NCBI RefSeq assembly: GCF_002105155.1
Contig: NW_019029020.1
Location: 288,501-352,500, forward strand
Direction: 5' to 3'
Origin: Lobosporangium transversale
Lineage: Eukaryota; Mortierellomycota; Mortierellomycetes; Mortierellales; Mortierellaceae
DNA length: 64,000 bases
Shown here: positions 9,520 to 21,457 of the stretch, piece by piece
Position numbering within the stretch: position 1 is the stretch's first letter
Layout: each line of letters starts with the position of its first letter
The notes under the pieces: model-generated
Told to the model about the DNA's origin: nothing
The model's database searches: none
Seen by the model: only the letters and a program-made list of their open reading frames with translations
Program-made: the position numbers and the translations under genes

Positions 9520-12483
9520 ATGGGGAATGTATCAAGCGCTGACCATGACAAAGTCAATGAACTACTTACTAGAAGAGCAAGGAAGAAGATCGATCGGAAT
9601 AAAAGGTCGCAACATCATCAGCAGCAACAACAGCAACAACAACAACAACAACAGCAACACCAACCGTATCGAAATTCAGGGGGAGCTGCCAACGGTGCCC
9701 ATAGCCCCAGCAATATGAATGGTATCCAAGGTACTTTCATGCAACGTCAGAAATCTGGTTCTCGGTCTCAGCATTTGCCCCATCCGCTCGACCAGGCAGA
9801 GTTTTATACCTTGGCCTCCAGCACCTCACTTACTGCCACAAACCGTGCTGCAGACCAACCACCCCACAGCCCTGCATCGCCTTCTTTCTCCATCCCTTCC
9901 TCGGCCACAACTCCCACGTCTGCTAGTTACCAAGGTGACCTGCCATATCCCACCACTCGATATGATGGTGAAACAATCTCCGCCACCGCCTCACCAACTT
10001 CACAACGGCATCCATCTTATTCCAATCCGTCCCTGAATCAACATCACTCTACGCCGATCATCATCTCTCCACAGCGCCATAATTATACGAGTACTAGCAA
10101 TGATGATAACCAACCCGTCAAAAGTTCTGCTTCCACAAATATGCCCTCTAGACGTGGCTCGGAACACCATCAACATCATCAGCAGCAACAGCAGCAGCCC
10201 ACATCTGACTTGCACCTACTTGGCACCTCACCCGAGGCAAAGGATTGGCTTAAGCAAAAGCCGACCCGATCTTCGGCTCATATGATCCATCAGTACAACT
10301 TTCAGAGCCACCCATATTACCAGCAACCTGGGTCTATTGCCGTCAAAATTGTTAACAACACCTGTCGCAACATGAGTGACTATCCTAACGTACCATCAAT
10401 ACCTAGTCCGGGTACGCGACTATTGGGTAATGGTGTATGCCAAACCCCAACAACAACGTTACTGAATGGCAGTAGTTATCAGAGGAGCAAGAGTATCTCA
10501 GCTGTATCGAATAACGAAAACAGTACCTTAGCAGTTAACGGTTCCCGAACATATGTATCGGCGCCCATCCCTAGCTCGCGGTCAAGGGGAATGAGCCAAC
10601 CTGAGACAATGTCCCCAAGTCAACTTGGGCCCCAGAATGATTCATCGAACGGTCTCTTGCACGCTCAGGGTGTATCATCTCACAAGACTCTTCAGGAACC
10701 ACGCGTGGGTAAACTTGTCATGTCTCGATCCAAATTGGCTTCACCCCTAGCTACATCGGTCTCTCCAGTGACTACTAGCAATTTAATGATACCATCGCCT
10801 CTGGGCTCACCTCTAGAGACATCTTCACCCAACGGTTATTTAACCTCTGAGACAGACAGCTATGCCTCATCAACCCCTTTGGTATCACGGCAGCGTCGAC
10901 TAAGCTCAACTCTATCCTCTCTCCGATCCTTAATCGGCAATCATCCACAAGGACTTTCATTGATCGATTCATTGGAAGAGGAAGAAGATGACGACTTGGA
11001 ATCACTTTCTGAAACTGAGACGGGAGATTCTGAGACGGATCTCGTGCAACGAACACAGTCCTTGACTACTGTCGACACCCCCGTCATCGCCGAGCCTACA
11101 TCCGATAGCTCAGTAACTCCACCAAGTCAAGAGAAGCGGAATGTCCGCAAGAGACCTCCTCCTCGACTTGAATGGATGGCAGACAGAAGACGATTCAGTG
11201 TCTCTAGTCTTTCAACTATCAATCGAGATATTCAGGACAGGTACATATCATACAGCATTTGATTTTTTTAAACTTTTTTTTTTTTTTTTTTTTTTTTCTT
11301 CTTTGGGGCGTATGGCATGATAATTGGGATTGATGACTAAAGTTTTATTGAATGTTGTACACCTTCTTGGTTTTTATTTTATTTTATTTTATATACTTTA
11401 TTTCCTTCAGCCAAAAAGGGCAGCATGCATTATGGAAGTATATTGGTGGCGGTAATTCACATGCGCCTCTTCGATTTGATATCGATCGCATTCTGGATTC
11501 TGGCTGTGGCCTGGGAGAATGGACTATGGTAAGCTGGGTCTCAATGTTGGTAATGGGGCGAGGATTTCTTTTGCCTACCATTTTTTTTTTTTTTTTTTTT
11601 TTTTTGAACAGCAAAGAAAAGGGCTCACATCCCACAAATATTATATATATACCATTTATCCCACACCGACACGTGGCTACGATGTGTGTTTACTCCACAC
11701 TAGTTCGCTGCAGAAAGGACGGGGGAGACATGAGACAAGGAAAGATTATCAATTTCATGTGTAACGGTCATGGTCTGACTTGATGCTTTTGTGCCTTTGT
11801 TAATTTTTTCACAGGAAATGGCCAAGGAGTTTCCTAACGCAACCGTCTATGGAATCGATATCAACCCAGAGTTGTTTCCTAGTGCACAGCAACCTGTTCC
11901 AAGTAACTGTCTTTTCACCCAATCGAATCTCCTTACCCGCCTCTCGTTTCCAAACAAATACTTTGACTTTGTTTACCAACGTTTCCTATACCTTGGACTG
12001 ACAGTTGACGACTGGCCAGTAGCGCTTAAGGAACTAAAGCGGGTAATGAAGCCCGGGGGCTATATCGAGCTTTTTGAACCCTGTATGAGAGTCCATCGAG
12101 CAGGAGCCCGGACGCGAGAAGTGATGCGGTGGTGCTCACGTTTGTTACAGGAGGAGCGCGGATTAGACTTTGACTTTGCAGGAGAAAAGATGAAGCGACT
12201 TTGTGAGTCAGAGGAGATTGGTTTCCAGAATGTGCGACTGGAACGCCTCTCGATCCCAGTGGGTGGCTGGGGAGGACGTGTTGGTCAAGCAATGGCAGAG
12301 AATATGGTACTGATTTTTCAAAACTTGCAATCAGCTTTAATGCCTGACGATACGACGCAAACACCGAACGGACCCGCACAAAAGGCATTTGACAATATGG
12401 TCCAGAGTTGGGTCCGAGAATGCGAAGAAAATAAGTCGTACATTGATTATTATATCCTTGTTGGTCAACGACCCATGGAATAA
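9520..12483 (+). CDS. Poly-Q, Ser-rich protein with C-terminal SAM-dependent methyltransferase domain; N-myristoylation-like start
   Basis: Three exons (9520-11240, 11411-11528, 11815-12483) close in phase to 835 residues. The start MGNVSSADHD is chosen because it gives a consensus N-myristoylation motif (G2, S6). A Gln/His run follows at about residues 32-46, then 500 residues of Ser/Thr/Pro/Asn low complexity. A basic segment (KRNVRKRPPPRLEWMADRRR) precedes the methyltransferase. The catalytic domain spans exons 2-3: motif I is ILDSGCGLGEW, followed by NATVYGIDINPE (SAM-binding acidic strand), then LKRVMKPGGYIELFEP. It resembles fungal class I methyltransferases annotated as UMTA or Methyltransf_25. 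Substrate unknown. The poly-Q tract and possible membrane anchoring are unusual additions. Confidence 0.88.
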
Positions 12484-14332
12484 TGTTTTGTAAGCAGTGG
12501 CTTGCTTGAGAGAGTAATGTAGATTTTTTTTTTTTTTTTTTTTTTTTTACACTTGTAAATATATTATTAAAACGCGAGAAACTTCTCGCAGTGCATTTGC
12601 GCGCATGTTCTGTCTCCAATATTTTAAACGACACATAATTATTTGATGAGCATTGACCATGTTCGATCATGAATGTTTTATTCTTTTATTCATCTCTTCC
12701 TTGTATTTTATCAATTAAAAAAAAAAAAAAAAAAAAAAATACAGACTGCCCAGTTAGTGCTCAATAGAAATTGTAGTAAGTAACAAGGTTACACCACAAG
12801 GTCCTCGATAAAAAACAACAACCAAATGTGCATAATCATTGATTCGCATCAAGCCTTGTTACACATTATATTCTCTGTTTATGCTTTTTTTCTTCCAGCA
12901 CTTCCTCCTTTGAAGGAAAATTCAAATCAACAAGATCATAAAAAAAAATAAAAAGAAAAAGAAAAGAAAAGTTTTCTAAAACTTGTTTTGTGTATGGATG
13001 AGATATCTTCGATATCGATAAAATCATCTTGCAAAAAAAAAAAAAAAAAAAAAAGATACTTAATGAGAAAAAACAGTTTTTTATTTTATTTTATTTTTTT
13101 TATTGCTTCTTTGTTGTTGTTTTTGTTGATGGGAGTTTTGAAGAGTATGATGACTATGCTCTCATATTTGCCATCTGACCCTGCTTCTAGACTATTTTCA
13201 AGTGTTAAAGGAAAATAGCAACAACAACAACCATCGTTATTCCTCTGGGTGAGCAAACCGATGGGAGCAAAAGAAGAAAAGAGACAAAGAGAATGATGAC
13301 AAAAAAAAAAAAAAAAAGAGAGAGAGAGAAAAGAAAATATAGATCGGTCACAAGATAAAAAGGAAAGAGAGCGCTTCAAAGACTTTGAAGAGTTACAGGG
13401 AAAAGAAGCGCCCCAACTTTCTTTCTTTTAAGAAGAGAAGTGTTGCTTTGAAATGACAATGACGAAATAAGGTGGTGAGAATTGTTTGCAACAACAACAA
13501 CAATAAAAAAAAGATCTTATCAGTGAAAAGTTGGGTACACAAAAGTGGCGCCAGTATTTGAGCGTTTCCTTTATTTTATTTTATACTATTTTGTATTTTA
13601 ATTTATTTTGTTCCCCATATTGTCATCCCTATTTACGTTGTGCAAGAAAACAGTCGATCTAGACAGAGACTTGGCAGAGCGAAGCAAGACGATCAAAAAC
13701 ATATTCAGCCCAAGCTATGTCTCAATAGAATAGCATGCATCCTTCCCAAAAGTTGCTGTATACATAAAAGATGAGTATATTTATTTAACAGTTGTGGCAA
13801 AAAAGAGAAGAGAAAAAAGAGGGCAGTAAAAATGTATAGAGATGGTCAAGCATGCACTAAGTCAGATAATACAAAGAATTGAATGACCGATGTTGATAAT
13901 TGAAATAGTGAGTGGGCTCTGCGTCTGAGATTTGTGCGATGTTTGATAAGATTTGTTATCTGCTGCCAGTCAGAAGCCGCATCGCCCTTTTTTTCATTTT
14001 TTTTTTTTTTTTTTTTTTTTGGTCTCATGCTCTCCCAGTTCACACACACACAAAAAAAAAAACGTTATCTCTCTCTTTTTTCTTCCTCTTTTCTTCTTTT
14101 CCTCCACATTCTACTTTCTTCTTCTCTTCCCTTCCTCACCTCCTCCCTCAATAACTTCCCTCTTTCGAGCCATTGCTCCTCTTCTAGATTATATCCTCGC
14201 TCTCTATCTAGCTTCTCCTTCTTTGTCATCCTTGGTTATCGTCCAACCTCACTCTTCCCCATCCTCACGTACATATAACTTGTATCTTCCCTCCATCCAC
14301 TCACCCATTCAGATATTTCTATCCTTCCAGAC
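12484..14332. other. AT-rich intergenic region
   Basis: No supportable gene. It contains many A or T runs (around 12523-12548, 12718-12739, 13033-13054, 13300-13317 and 13998-14020). The pyrimidine-rich final 250 bp is the likely promoter and leader of the next gene. Confidence 0.6.
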
Positions 14333-15105
14333 ATGATGCAATACCCCGTTGCTTTACAGACATCTCATTTGTCCTCAGCTCCTGCCTCACCAGAGCCACA
14401 CACACCCATTCCCGATAATGAGCCTAAAGTGATCAAGATTACCAACTGCAAGATCCTCAGGGACCACAAGATTATTGAGAACGATGCCGTCTGGATTCAG
14501 GGCGGAAAGATCATCGACCCCCACAAGTTCTTTTGGTACCAGAAGCGTCTACCTGACCAAGTCCTGGATGCTAAGGGTTTGCTTGTTGTCCCTGGTTTCA
14601 TCGAAGCACAGATTAACGGTAAGAGACAAAGAGAATGAAAGAAAAAAAATAGAGCGAAAAAGAGGGAGGGTAATCGAGACAAGTGGATTCGACTTCTGTT
14701 TCTTTTCTTTGTATTTGTTATTCCCCATCTCTTCAACATTCGAGAGCAAATGATGCATGCTTTGAATCATTTCGTTTTTTTTTTTTTTTTTTTTTTTTTG
14801 TTTATGGAAAAAAGAGTACATCCGTTTGGAAAAGTATTTAATGTTACACACTTTGCACACTTTTATGATTCATTTAAGATCCTATGATCCTTTGATCCTA
14901 TGATAAACAATAAGCCCACCTTTTATCGGCCCCTTCAGGACTTATAACGATAGTGTCAGCAACAACAATACAGCTGCTTCGATGCTGGTTTTTATACAGT
15001 ATGAAGGGAGTCTATGGGTATGAGAGGTTAGCAACAAGGGCTGATCAGATTCATTGTTTTATTGTCTTGATTTTGATTTGTTGTGATTCCTTGAATGATG
15101 TCAGT

Positions 15106-15140
<35 letters not shown>

Positions 15141-16686
15141 GTGCGCCCATCTGTTGTCTCTGACTTCAAAATAATTCCAAATGAAAAGCACGGCGGAAGA
15201 ACGAGAATGGAAAAGTTCCTCTTCATATTTCTTTATCTTGTTTATCCTGTTAACATCCATGAGGATGAATCATACGGCGGGAAGGGTGGAAGTTGGGCCT
15301 GGTACTTTCAATTAGCCTTTTGTGACCCATGGACAGAAAAGATTTTTGACTGACCTTTTTTTTTTTTATGATTTCATAGGTGCCTTCGGTGTTGACTTTT
15401 CTGTTCCTTCTGACTATGATACCTATGAGAAGGATCTGTTGAAGGTCAATCGAGGCCTTCTCAAGTATGGAACGACCTCTTACTGCCCTACCATTGTCTC
15501 GTCTTCCGCATCAGTATATCACAAGGTAATAAAAAACGTTGTGATACAGTACTAGACATGTGGACACAGAGACAAAAAGGGGATCTATTAAATAGTATAC
15601 TAACCTCCTTCCCCAAAAAAAAAAAAAAAAAAAAAAAAAACTTGAATTGTTTAGGTTTTGTCTCACTTGAAGCCAAGAGCTGGGTCCGCCAAGACCGGTG
15701 CCACTATGCTTGGTGCTCATGTTGAGGGACCTTTCATCAATGAGGCCCGTATTGGTGCCCATGAACTGAAGGTTTTGCAAGCTTCTGCAAAGAACGGTTA
15801 TAAAGACTTCAAGGACGTATACGGCCTTGAAGGCGAAACCCCTGAGGAACAATATAAACTTACTCAGGAGAATCAGAGCTCGGTTAAGATCATCACTTGT
15901 GCTCCAGAGTTGGATGGTGTCATGGATACCATTCCTGACCTTGTCCGCGCTGGTATCACTGTCTCTGTTGGTAATTTTTTATCCCGGTGTTGTTCAATAT
16001 CTTGTAAGGTACTCTTTTTATTTCTTTCAACTGACACCACCTTTTTAAATTTCCCAACATTTAAAAAAAAAATAGGACATTCAATGGCCAACATTTCTCA
16101 AGCAGAGGAAGCTGTTGAAAAAGGAGCAACGTTCATCACCCACTTGTTCAATGCCATGCCACAGTTCCATCACCGTGATCCCGGTGTTATTGGTTTGTTG
16201 GGCTCACGTTTTGATCTTCCACGCCCTTATTATGGATTGATCTGTGATGGTATCCACGTCCACCCCAACTCTGCCAAGATTGCATATGACTCGCATCCAG
16301 AGGGTGTGATCCTAGTTACGGACGCCATGTCCGCTATGGGCCTTGCTCCTGGTAACTACCAACTTGGTAACATGAATGTCACCAAGGAGGAGGATCGTGT
16401 TTATATCGAAGGTACAGATACACTTGCAGGAAGTGTCATCACTTTGGACGCCTGTATCCGCAACTTTATCCAGTTCACATCCTGTACTCTGATCGAGGCT
16501 CTCGAAGCCGTCACATTGCATCCAGCAGTACTCTTGGGAATCCAAGAGACCAAGGGTGTCATCAAGCCTGGTGCTGATGCCGATTTGGTCTTCTTGAGCG
16601 ATGACTTGTATGTAAAACGTGTCTTTGTCGCTGGCGAAGAGGTCGACCTGGATGCAATTGACGTTCAGATCACTGAGAAATTTTAA
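14333..16686 (+). CDS. nagA: N-acetylglucosamine-6-phosphate deacetylase
   Basis: Four exons (14333-14618, 15380-15525, 15655-15970, 16076-16686) close exactly to 452 residues. The enzyme hydrolyses GlcNAc-6-phosphate to GlcN-6-phosphate and acetate in amino-sugar catabolism, using metal-dependent amidohydrolase chemistry in the cytosol. Diagnostic motifs are present in order: LLVVPGFIEAQINGAFGVDF, GAHVEGPFI (metal-binding Glu), VGHSMA, ATFITHLFNAMPQFHHRDPG (metal His and substrate loop), GLICDGIHVHP, and VLVTDAMSAMG-type ILVTDAM (catalytic Asp). Two start codons are adjacent (14333 and 14336). Intron 3 (15971-16075) is 105 nt with no in-frame stop, so its retention would add 35 residues rather than terminate. 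Intron 1 is long (761 nt) and carries two T runs. It forms a plausible chitin-recycling pair with the chitin deacetylase 8 kb away. Confidence 0.95.
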
Positions 16687-18867
16687 TAAAGCAAAAGAAA
16701 AAAAAAAATGGAAAGAAAAAAATGAAAGTTTTGTGTGTTGCGAACCTACAAAGAATTGCTCATATACAAGGATTCACTCTTAGTCATTAACAGCACCAAC
16801 ATGTCTGGATAGCTAATCTTGAGCCAGTCCATGGTCATACTGGACTACTCTGGCTCCGATATTTTGGAGTTATTCGCGAAGGAAACGCACTACAAAATGC
16901 TGAATAGATTTCGAAAAAGATGGACAGCCGTCTGACTGTTGCTCATAGAAAATTAGACAAGATGTGACTGAAATGATTACAGTAGAGCGATCACAGGAAG
17001 GTCCTGAGGGGATTGCCAACACACTACATTGGATATCTGGACAATTTACATATTCTGATATTTGTTTCTTGAACCATAAAATGGGCAAATTTGCCCATTT
17101 AGCTTACATTCATATACAGTGGAATCTCGATAATTGTACACTTTTGTACAATTTTCGAATTTGCTATATTTCTCGGTTATTGATTGGCTAAGAAGCCCAC
17201 AATTCATGAAAAACTATTCTAAAAATCCTCTGCTGATTCCCCTACTCCAGTTGAGTGTGGGTTTTTTAGAATACTTTTTTTTAAAAGAGTAAGGCTCTTA
17301 GCCAACCAATGGCCTAGAAATATATCAAATTTGAAATTTGTACAAAAGTGTACAATTATCGAGATTCCACTGTAAATACTAATGCAAGGAAGCATTTTTT
17401 TTAAAAAAAAAATGGAATAAATAAAGGCAAAGTCAGGTGCTTCATTATTCACTTTTTCTGCTCTCTATTTTTATGTCTTTCCTGACTCGTTATGTATTGT
17501 GCCTCTATACTATCGTAAATACGCAATGTACTTTTAATCGTGATATGACCGGCGTAGAAAACATTGGTAGAGTGTGCCTTGCGCATGTGTCCTCTCTCAA
17601 ATGCAACCCGAGGAATTCAAATCCATCACAGCGGCAACACCGACTGCGGGGGGTTTCCTTAGTAGCACCTACGAAGCGCTCGCGACAACAATGGTTGGAG
17701 GGGAGATAGATCGACTCTCCTCCTCACATATTTGTAAATGAACCAATCATACTTTTCGTATTCTCGAGATATCGCAGCTATCCGTTCTTTCTGTCCATAG
17801 TTATTTAAACTGATTTCGACCTGTTATTAGATCAAGAGATACCCTTCTAGTGCATCATACTGAAAGTAGATCACCTTGAGCGATGGTTTTTAGCGAAGGC
17901 TCATTCAGTAACTGCGTCTCATATATTTATTTTTGGGCACTCAGAAGCCTTAGAAGTGTCAAATCCATACAAACATGATATAGCTATGCCGCTTAGTGAT
18001 TTAAGGATTTAAGGAGCCTGCCATATCTGATAATACACTGAAACAGAAAGATGGCCAGAAAAAAAAAGATAGTGGTTACTCTGCTTCAAGCTGCCTCCTC
18101 GTGTCCGATCAAGATTTGGTTAGATACGAATGTTTGAGGCCTTGATCGGTGGGTTGTCAGTGTCACTATACGAAGTACAGTGATCTGTTAAAGGCAAAAT
18201 TGGGTTGAATGAAGTTGGACATTTCCATTTCAACTACAAGTGTCAAGAGTCAAAATCTTACAAAAGTTCTTTTAAGAATGCCGAGAATGCTGAAATTTAC
18301 AGCAAAAGCCAATGCTTCGATCAACAAGATCAAGGAACTTTTTGCGGTGAAACAGCCCAAAGGTCTCCCCTCTCACGTCCTATACGATCCTTCAAAAGAA
18401 AAGATACAACGCATGGTCAAAGCCTTGGAGTTCTTCCAAAATGATCATATAATATCTTTCAACAGCTCGAACAAGAGAAAAGGCGGAGAGTAAGGACAAG
18501 GAGCCGACCACGTTGAGGCGCGTCATGGAATAAGGAAACGCAGAAAGGTACTGGGAAGAGCACAAGGGCTATGATCTTTGGGATCGATTTCTACCTTTCA
18601 TCGTGTCTTAGAAACTTTTTATTCTAACACTTATATACATATTCAACTTTATTTTCTTCATATTTTTTATTTTTTATTTTTCAATAGAAGCGACATCATC
18701 CTACGGAGATAAAAGAAAAAAAAAACAAAATGCATATAGTATTCGTCATGTAGGGAAGATGGGTATAGAGGATTAATGAAAATAAACAGCGATAATGTCG
18801 AGCAATGATGTTTTTCGTTTGTGTGTTTGTGTCATCCATAATACAGGTGTGGTTTAGTTCGTTGGAT
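16687..18867. other. Intergenic region with MITE and a weak ORF relic
   Basis: Apart from the MITE at 17117-17372 no gene is convincing. A 94-codon ORF at 18209-18493 (internal LFAVKQPKGLPSHVLYDPSK) has natural-looking composition but no recognised relatives; it may be the relic of a transposon protein or a spurious ORF. Confidence 0.5.
17117..17372. mobile_element. 256-bp MITE with about 60-bp terminal inverted repeats and TA target duplication
   Basis: The left end starts CAGTGGAATCTCGATAATTG and the right end is its reverse complement. About 60 bp at each end match with five or so differences, and the repeat continues more weakly toward the centre (ATTGGCTAAGA against TCTTAGCCAAC). The element is flanked by TA on both sides (17115-17116 and 17373-17374). 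There is no ORF. CAGTGGAA-type termini and TA duplication are typical of pogo-like Tc1/mariner elements, so this is likely a non-autonomous derivative mobilised in trans. Confidence 0.92.
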
Positions 18868-20143
18868 TTAGGCATAGAGGGCCTTAATCTGACTGACATA
18901 TGCCTGGTTAATCTCCTTGCGCTTCAACTTTTGAGCAGCAGTCAACAAACCACTTTGAGCAGTCCATTCCTCGTGTTCCAAGTACACACCCTGCAATAAC
19001 TCAGCAGGCTTAAGGCCAGCACGCTTGGCGGTGGCGAGGCAGGCATCGAGAACAGCCTTAACGATGACTTTGTCTTGGCAGAGAGCGGCAAAATCCTTAG
19101 TCTGAATACCCTTCGATTTGGCTAATTCTAGAATGCGGGGTTCACTAGCAACAACAATGGCAACAGGCTTTGACTGCATAGAGTCAGCATAGACGCAAAT
19201 GTTATTGCAGTAGGCTGTGCTCTTGTAGACAGATTCGAGCTTCTCAAGAGCAATGTACTCTCCGTGCGACAGTTTGACCAAATTCTTCTTACGATCAATG
19301 ATCGAAATGGTGCCATCGGGGTGCCACTCTGCAATATCACCTGTCTTGAGCCAGCGGTCAGCAGTCAATGTTGCGGAAGTTTCCTCTGGGTTCTTGAAGT
19401 ATCCAGCAGTGATGGAAGGTCCACGAATCCAAACCTCACCACGGGCATTAGGCTTGTCCGTCGAGAAATATCCAGCATCGGGCACATCCACAAGTTTAAC
19501 TTCTGTGCAGGGTACAGGGGAACCAACACGGCCGTAGTTGAAAACATCGGGGGTCAAGATAGCGCACATTCCACAAGACTCCGTCATGCCGTATCCTTGA
19601 AGAATAGGCACCAGGGCAGCGGTCAAGAAGCGCTGAGTTTCCTGAGAGATGGGAGCACCTCCAGAAAGAGCAAAGCGAAGACGTCCTCCGGTCTGTTGCT
19701 TGACCTTGTTGAAGACAACAGCATCAAAGATTCCAGTCAATGCATTCAATTTGCGATCCTGGCACCAAGCCTTGGCATTCAAGGCAGCATGGAAGACCTT
19801 CTGGACAAGGGGCGATCCCTGGTTAACCTGGGCCAAGATTCCCTTACGGATGGTTTCCCAAACAGCAGGGACACCAGTCATAAGGGTGGGACGAAGCTCC
19901 TTAATATCACCTTGGCACTCGCGGACTGAGGCATCAGTCAGAGTACGTACAGTACCGTATCCAAGAGTGACACCCCAGAACAAGCAAACATTCTCGACCA
20001 AAAACTCGAGAACGTGAGCAAGAGGCAGATATGCGAGCAGGACATCTCCTTCATGAATATATTTAGTCAGCATCTTGTTGACTCCACCAACTATTAAACA
20101 TTGATAAAAATAGTAAGTATATGAAATGTGAAGCTAAAAGCAT

Positions 20144-20176
<33 letters not shown>

Positions 20177-21457
20177 TATACATACTAGCAGCAACCAAGT
20201 TTCCGTGGGTCAGTAGCACTCCCTTAGGGTTGCCAGTTGATCCAGAGGTGTACATGATACAGCAGTAATCCTTTGCAGCGGGAGGAGTGGGCTCAACAGG
20301 GTTATCAACACCAAGCTGCTTCAACTCCTCGAGGGTGATGAGCTCGAGGTGGGGATGTGCCTCCTTGAGAGCAATGACATCAGATGCCTTTGCATCACCA
20401 TCGTAGACGATCTTCTTCAAAGTAGGACACTTGCCAGCAACATTCTTGATGGTGTTGAGCAAGTCAGCATTGGTGTAGGCAACAGTGATCTCAGCTTCGT
20501 TCATTGAGTGCAAAAGACCATCTTCACCAAGGGTGTCGTAAGCAGTGACAATGGTAATGGACTGGGTGAAGGCACCATGAGCGAGCAAGAGCCAGTTGGC
20601 GCTATAGGTAGAATAGAAATAGAAAGTAGGGTGGACGTTAGTCTAATCGCACGATGGTACACTAATTTTCAACGGCAGTTGTCATGTTGACAGAAGTTTC
20701 TTTCTCCAGGCCAAAAAGCACATGACTCAACAGGGGCTCTCATCATCCCATCCACAGTTGGTCGCCCAAATGTCTCAGGACATCGCCTAAATTGGTTCTC
20801 ACGCATATCAATCTCCCCGTTCAGGATGTCTTGCCAAAACTGGCACTCGAGATCTGATACTAGCCATATTGCACCAGATCTCGATTTTTTCGCTTTTCCT
20901 GTCATGCACGCCCTTGATACTTGCAGTTTTTTATACAGTCCACACAATTGTCTCGACCCAGACCCTGAACCAATTTTCACTTTTTCATTCATGGGCCCCA
21001 ATAACCATGCTCTTTGCTCAAAAACCCCTAATAAATTGCTTTGCCATGATGTTCCATACCTTGTAGCACCGAAAACGGTAATCCTGTCCTTGGGTTGAAG
21101 ACCGAATTTACGGAGACCACAGCCAATGCTATCGACAACCTGTTTAGCGTCTTTGTACGTCAACCAGTGGTAGCCTGACATCTTGAAGAACTTCCAGGTC
21201 TTCTTTTCCTTAACTTCTTCGCCTCCGACAATCTTGGTTACTTCCTTTTCCTCTTCAACAATCTTGACGACCTTGCGATAACCAATTGCGTTGAGGTTAG
21301 GACGGACCTTGACAGAGTAATTGAGAACATCATAGAGAGTCTTAATTTCGTCTGAAGGTGTGGACATGAGACGCTTGGCTGAGAGGACTGAGCGGCGGAT
21401 ACGGGTCTCGCCCTGGACGTCTGTAGGGCCGACTTCAACGGTAAGGCACTTTGTCAT
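18868..21457 (-). CDS. FAA1: Long-chain fatty acid acyl-CoA synthetase
   Basis: Three exons (21457-21060, 20601-20186, 20090-18868) close in phase to 678 residues. The enzyme activates long-chain fatty acids to acyl-CoA through an acyl-adenylate, feeding lipid synthesis and beta-oxidation. The AMP-binding signature YTSGSTGNPKG is at residues 250-260. Further motifs are LPLAHVLEF, GYGMTESCGM, and the linker WLKTGDIAEWHPDGTISIIDRKKNLVKLSHGEYIALEKLE (hinge Asp-Arg-Lys and the fatty-acid signature). The length matches yeast Faa1/Faa4. No PTS1 is seen (ends IKALYA). Intron 2 contains an adjoining A run and TA repeat. Orthology to Faa1 versus Faa4 is not resolved. Confidence 0.93.

Noticed and set aside
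9137-9718. 193-codon ORF overlapping the methyltransferase start
   Set aside because: It is read in another frame from pyrimidine-rich leader DNA and the CAG/CAA repeat; the MGNVSS frame continues to the methyltransferase exons and is far better supported.
13846-14336. Overlapping Phe/Leu/Lys-rich ORFs before NagA
   Set aside because: Products of T or A runs and pyrimidine-rich leader sequence.
15971-16075. Continuous NagA reading frame through this segment
   Set aside because: The inserted 35 residues break the conserved VSVGHS region and the segment has good GTAATT...TAG borders, so it is modelled as an intron.
19264-19929. 221-codon plus-strand ORF antisense to the acyl-CoA synthetase
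   Set aside because: Lies entirely within a conserved coding exon on the opposite strand; composition reflects the complement of that exon.
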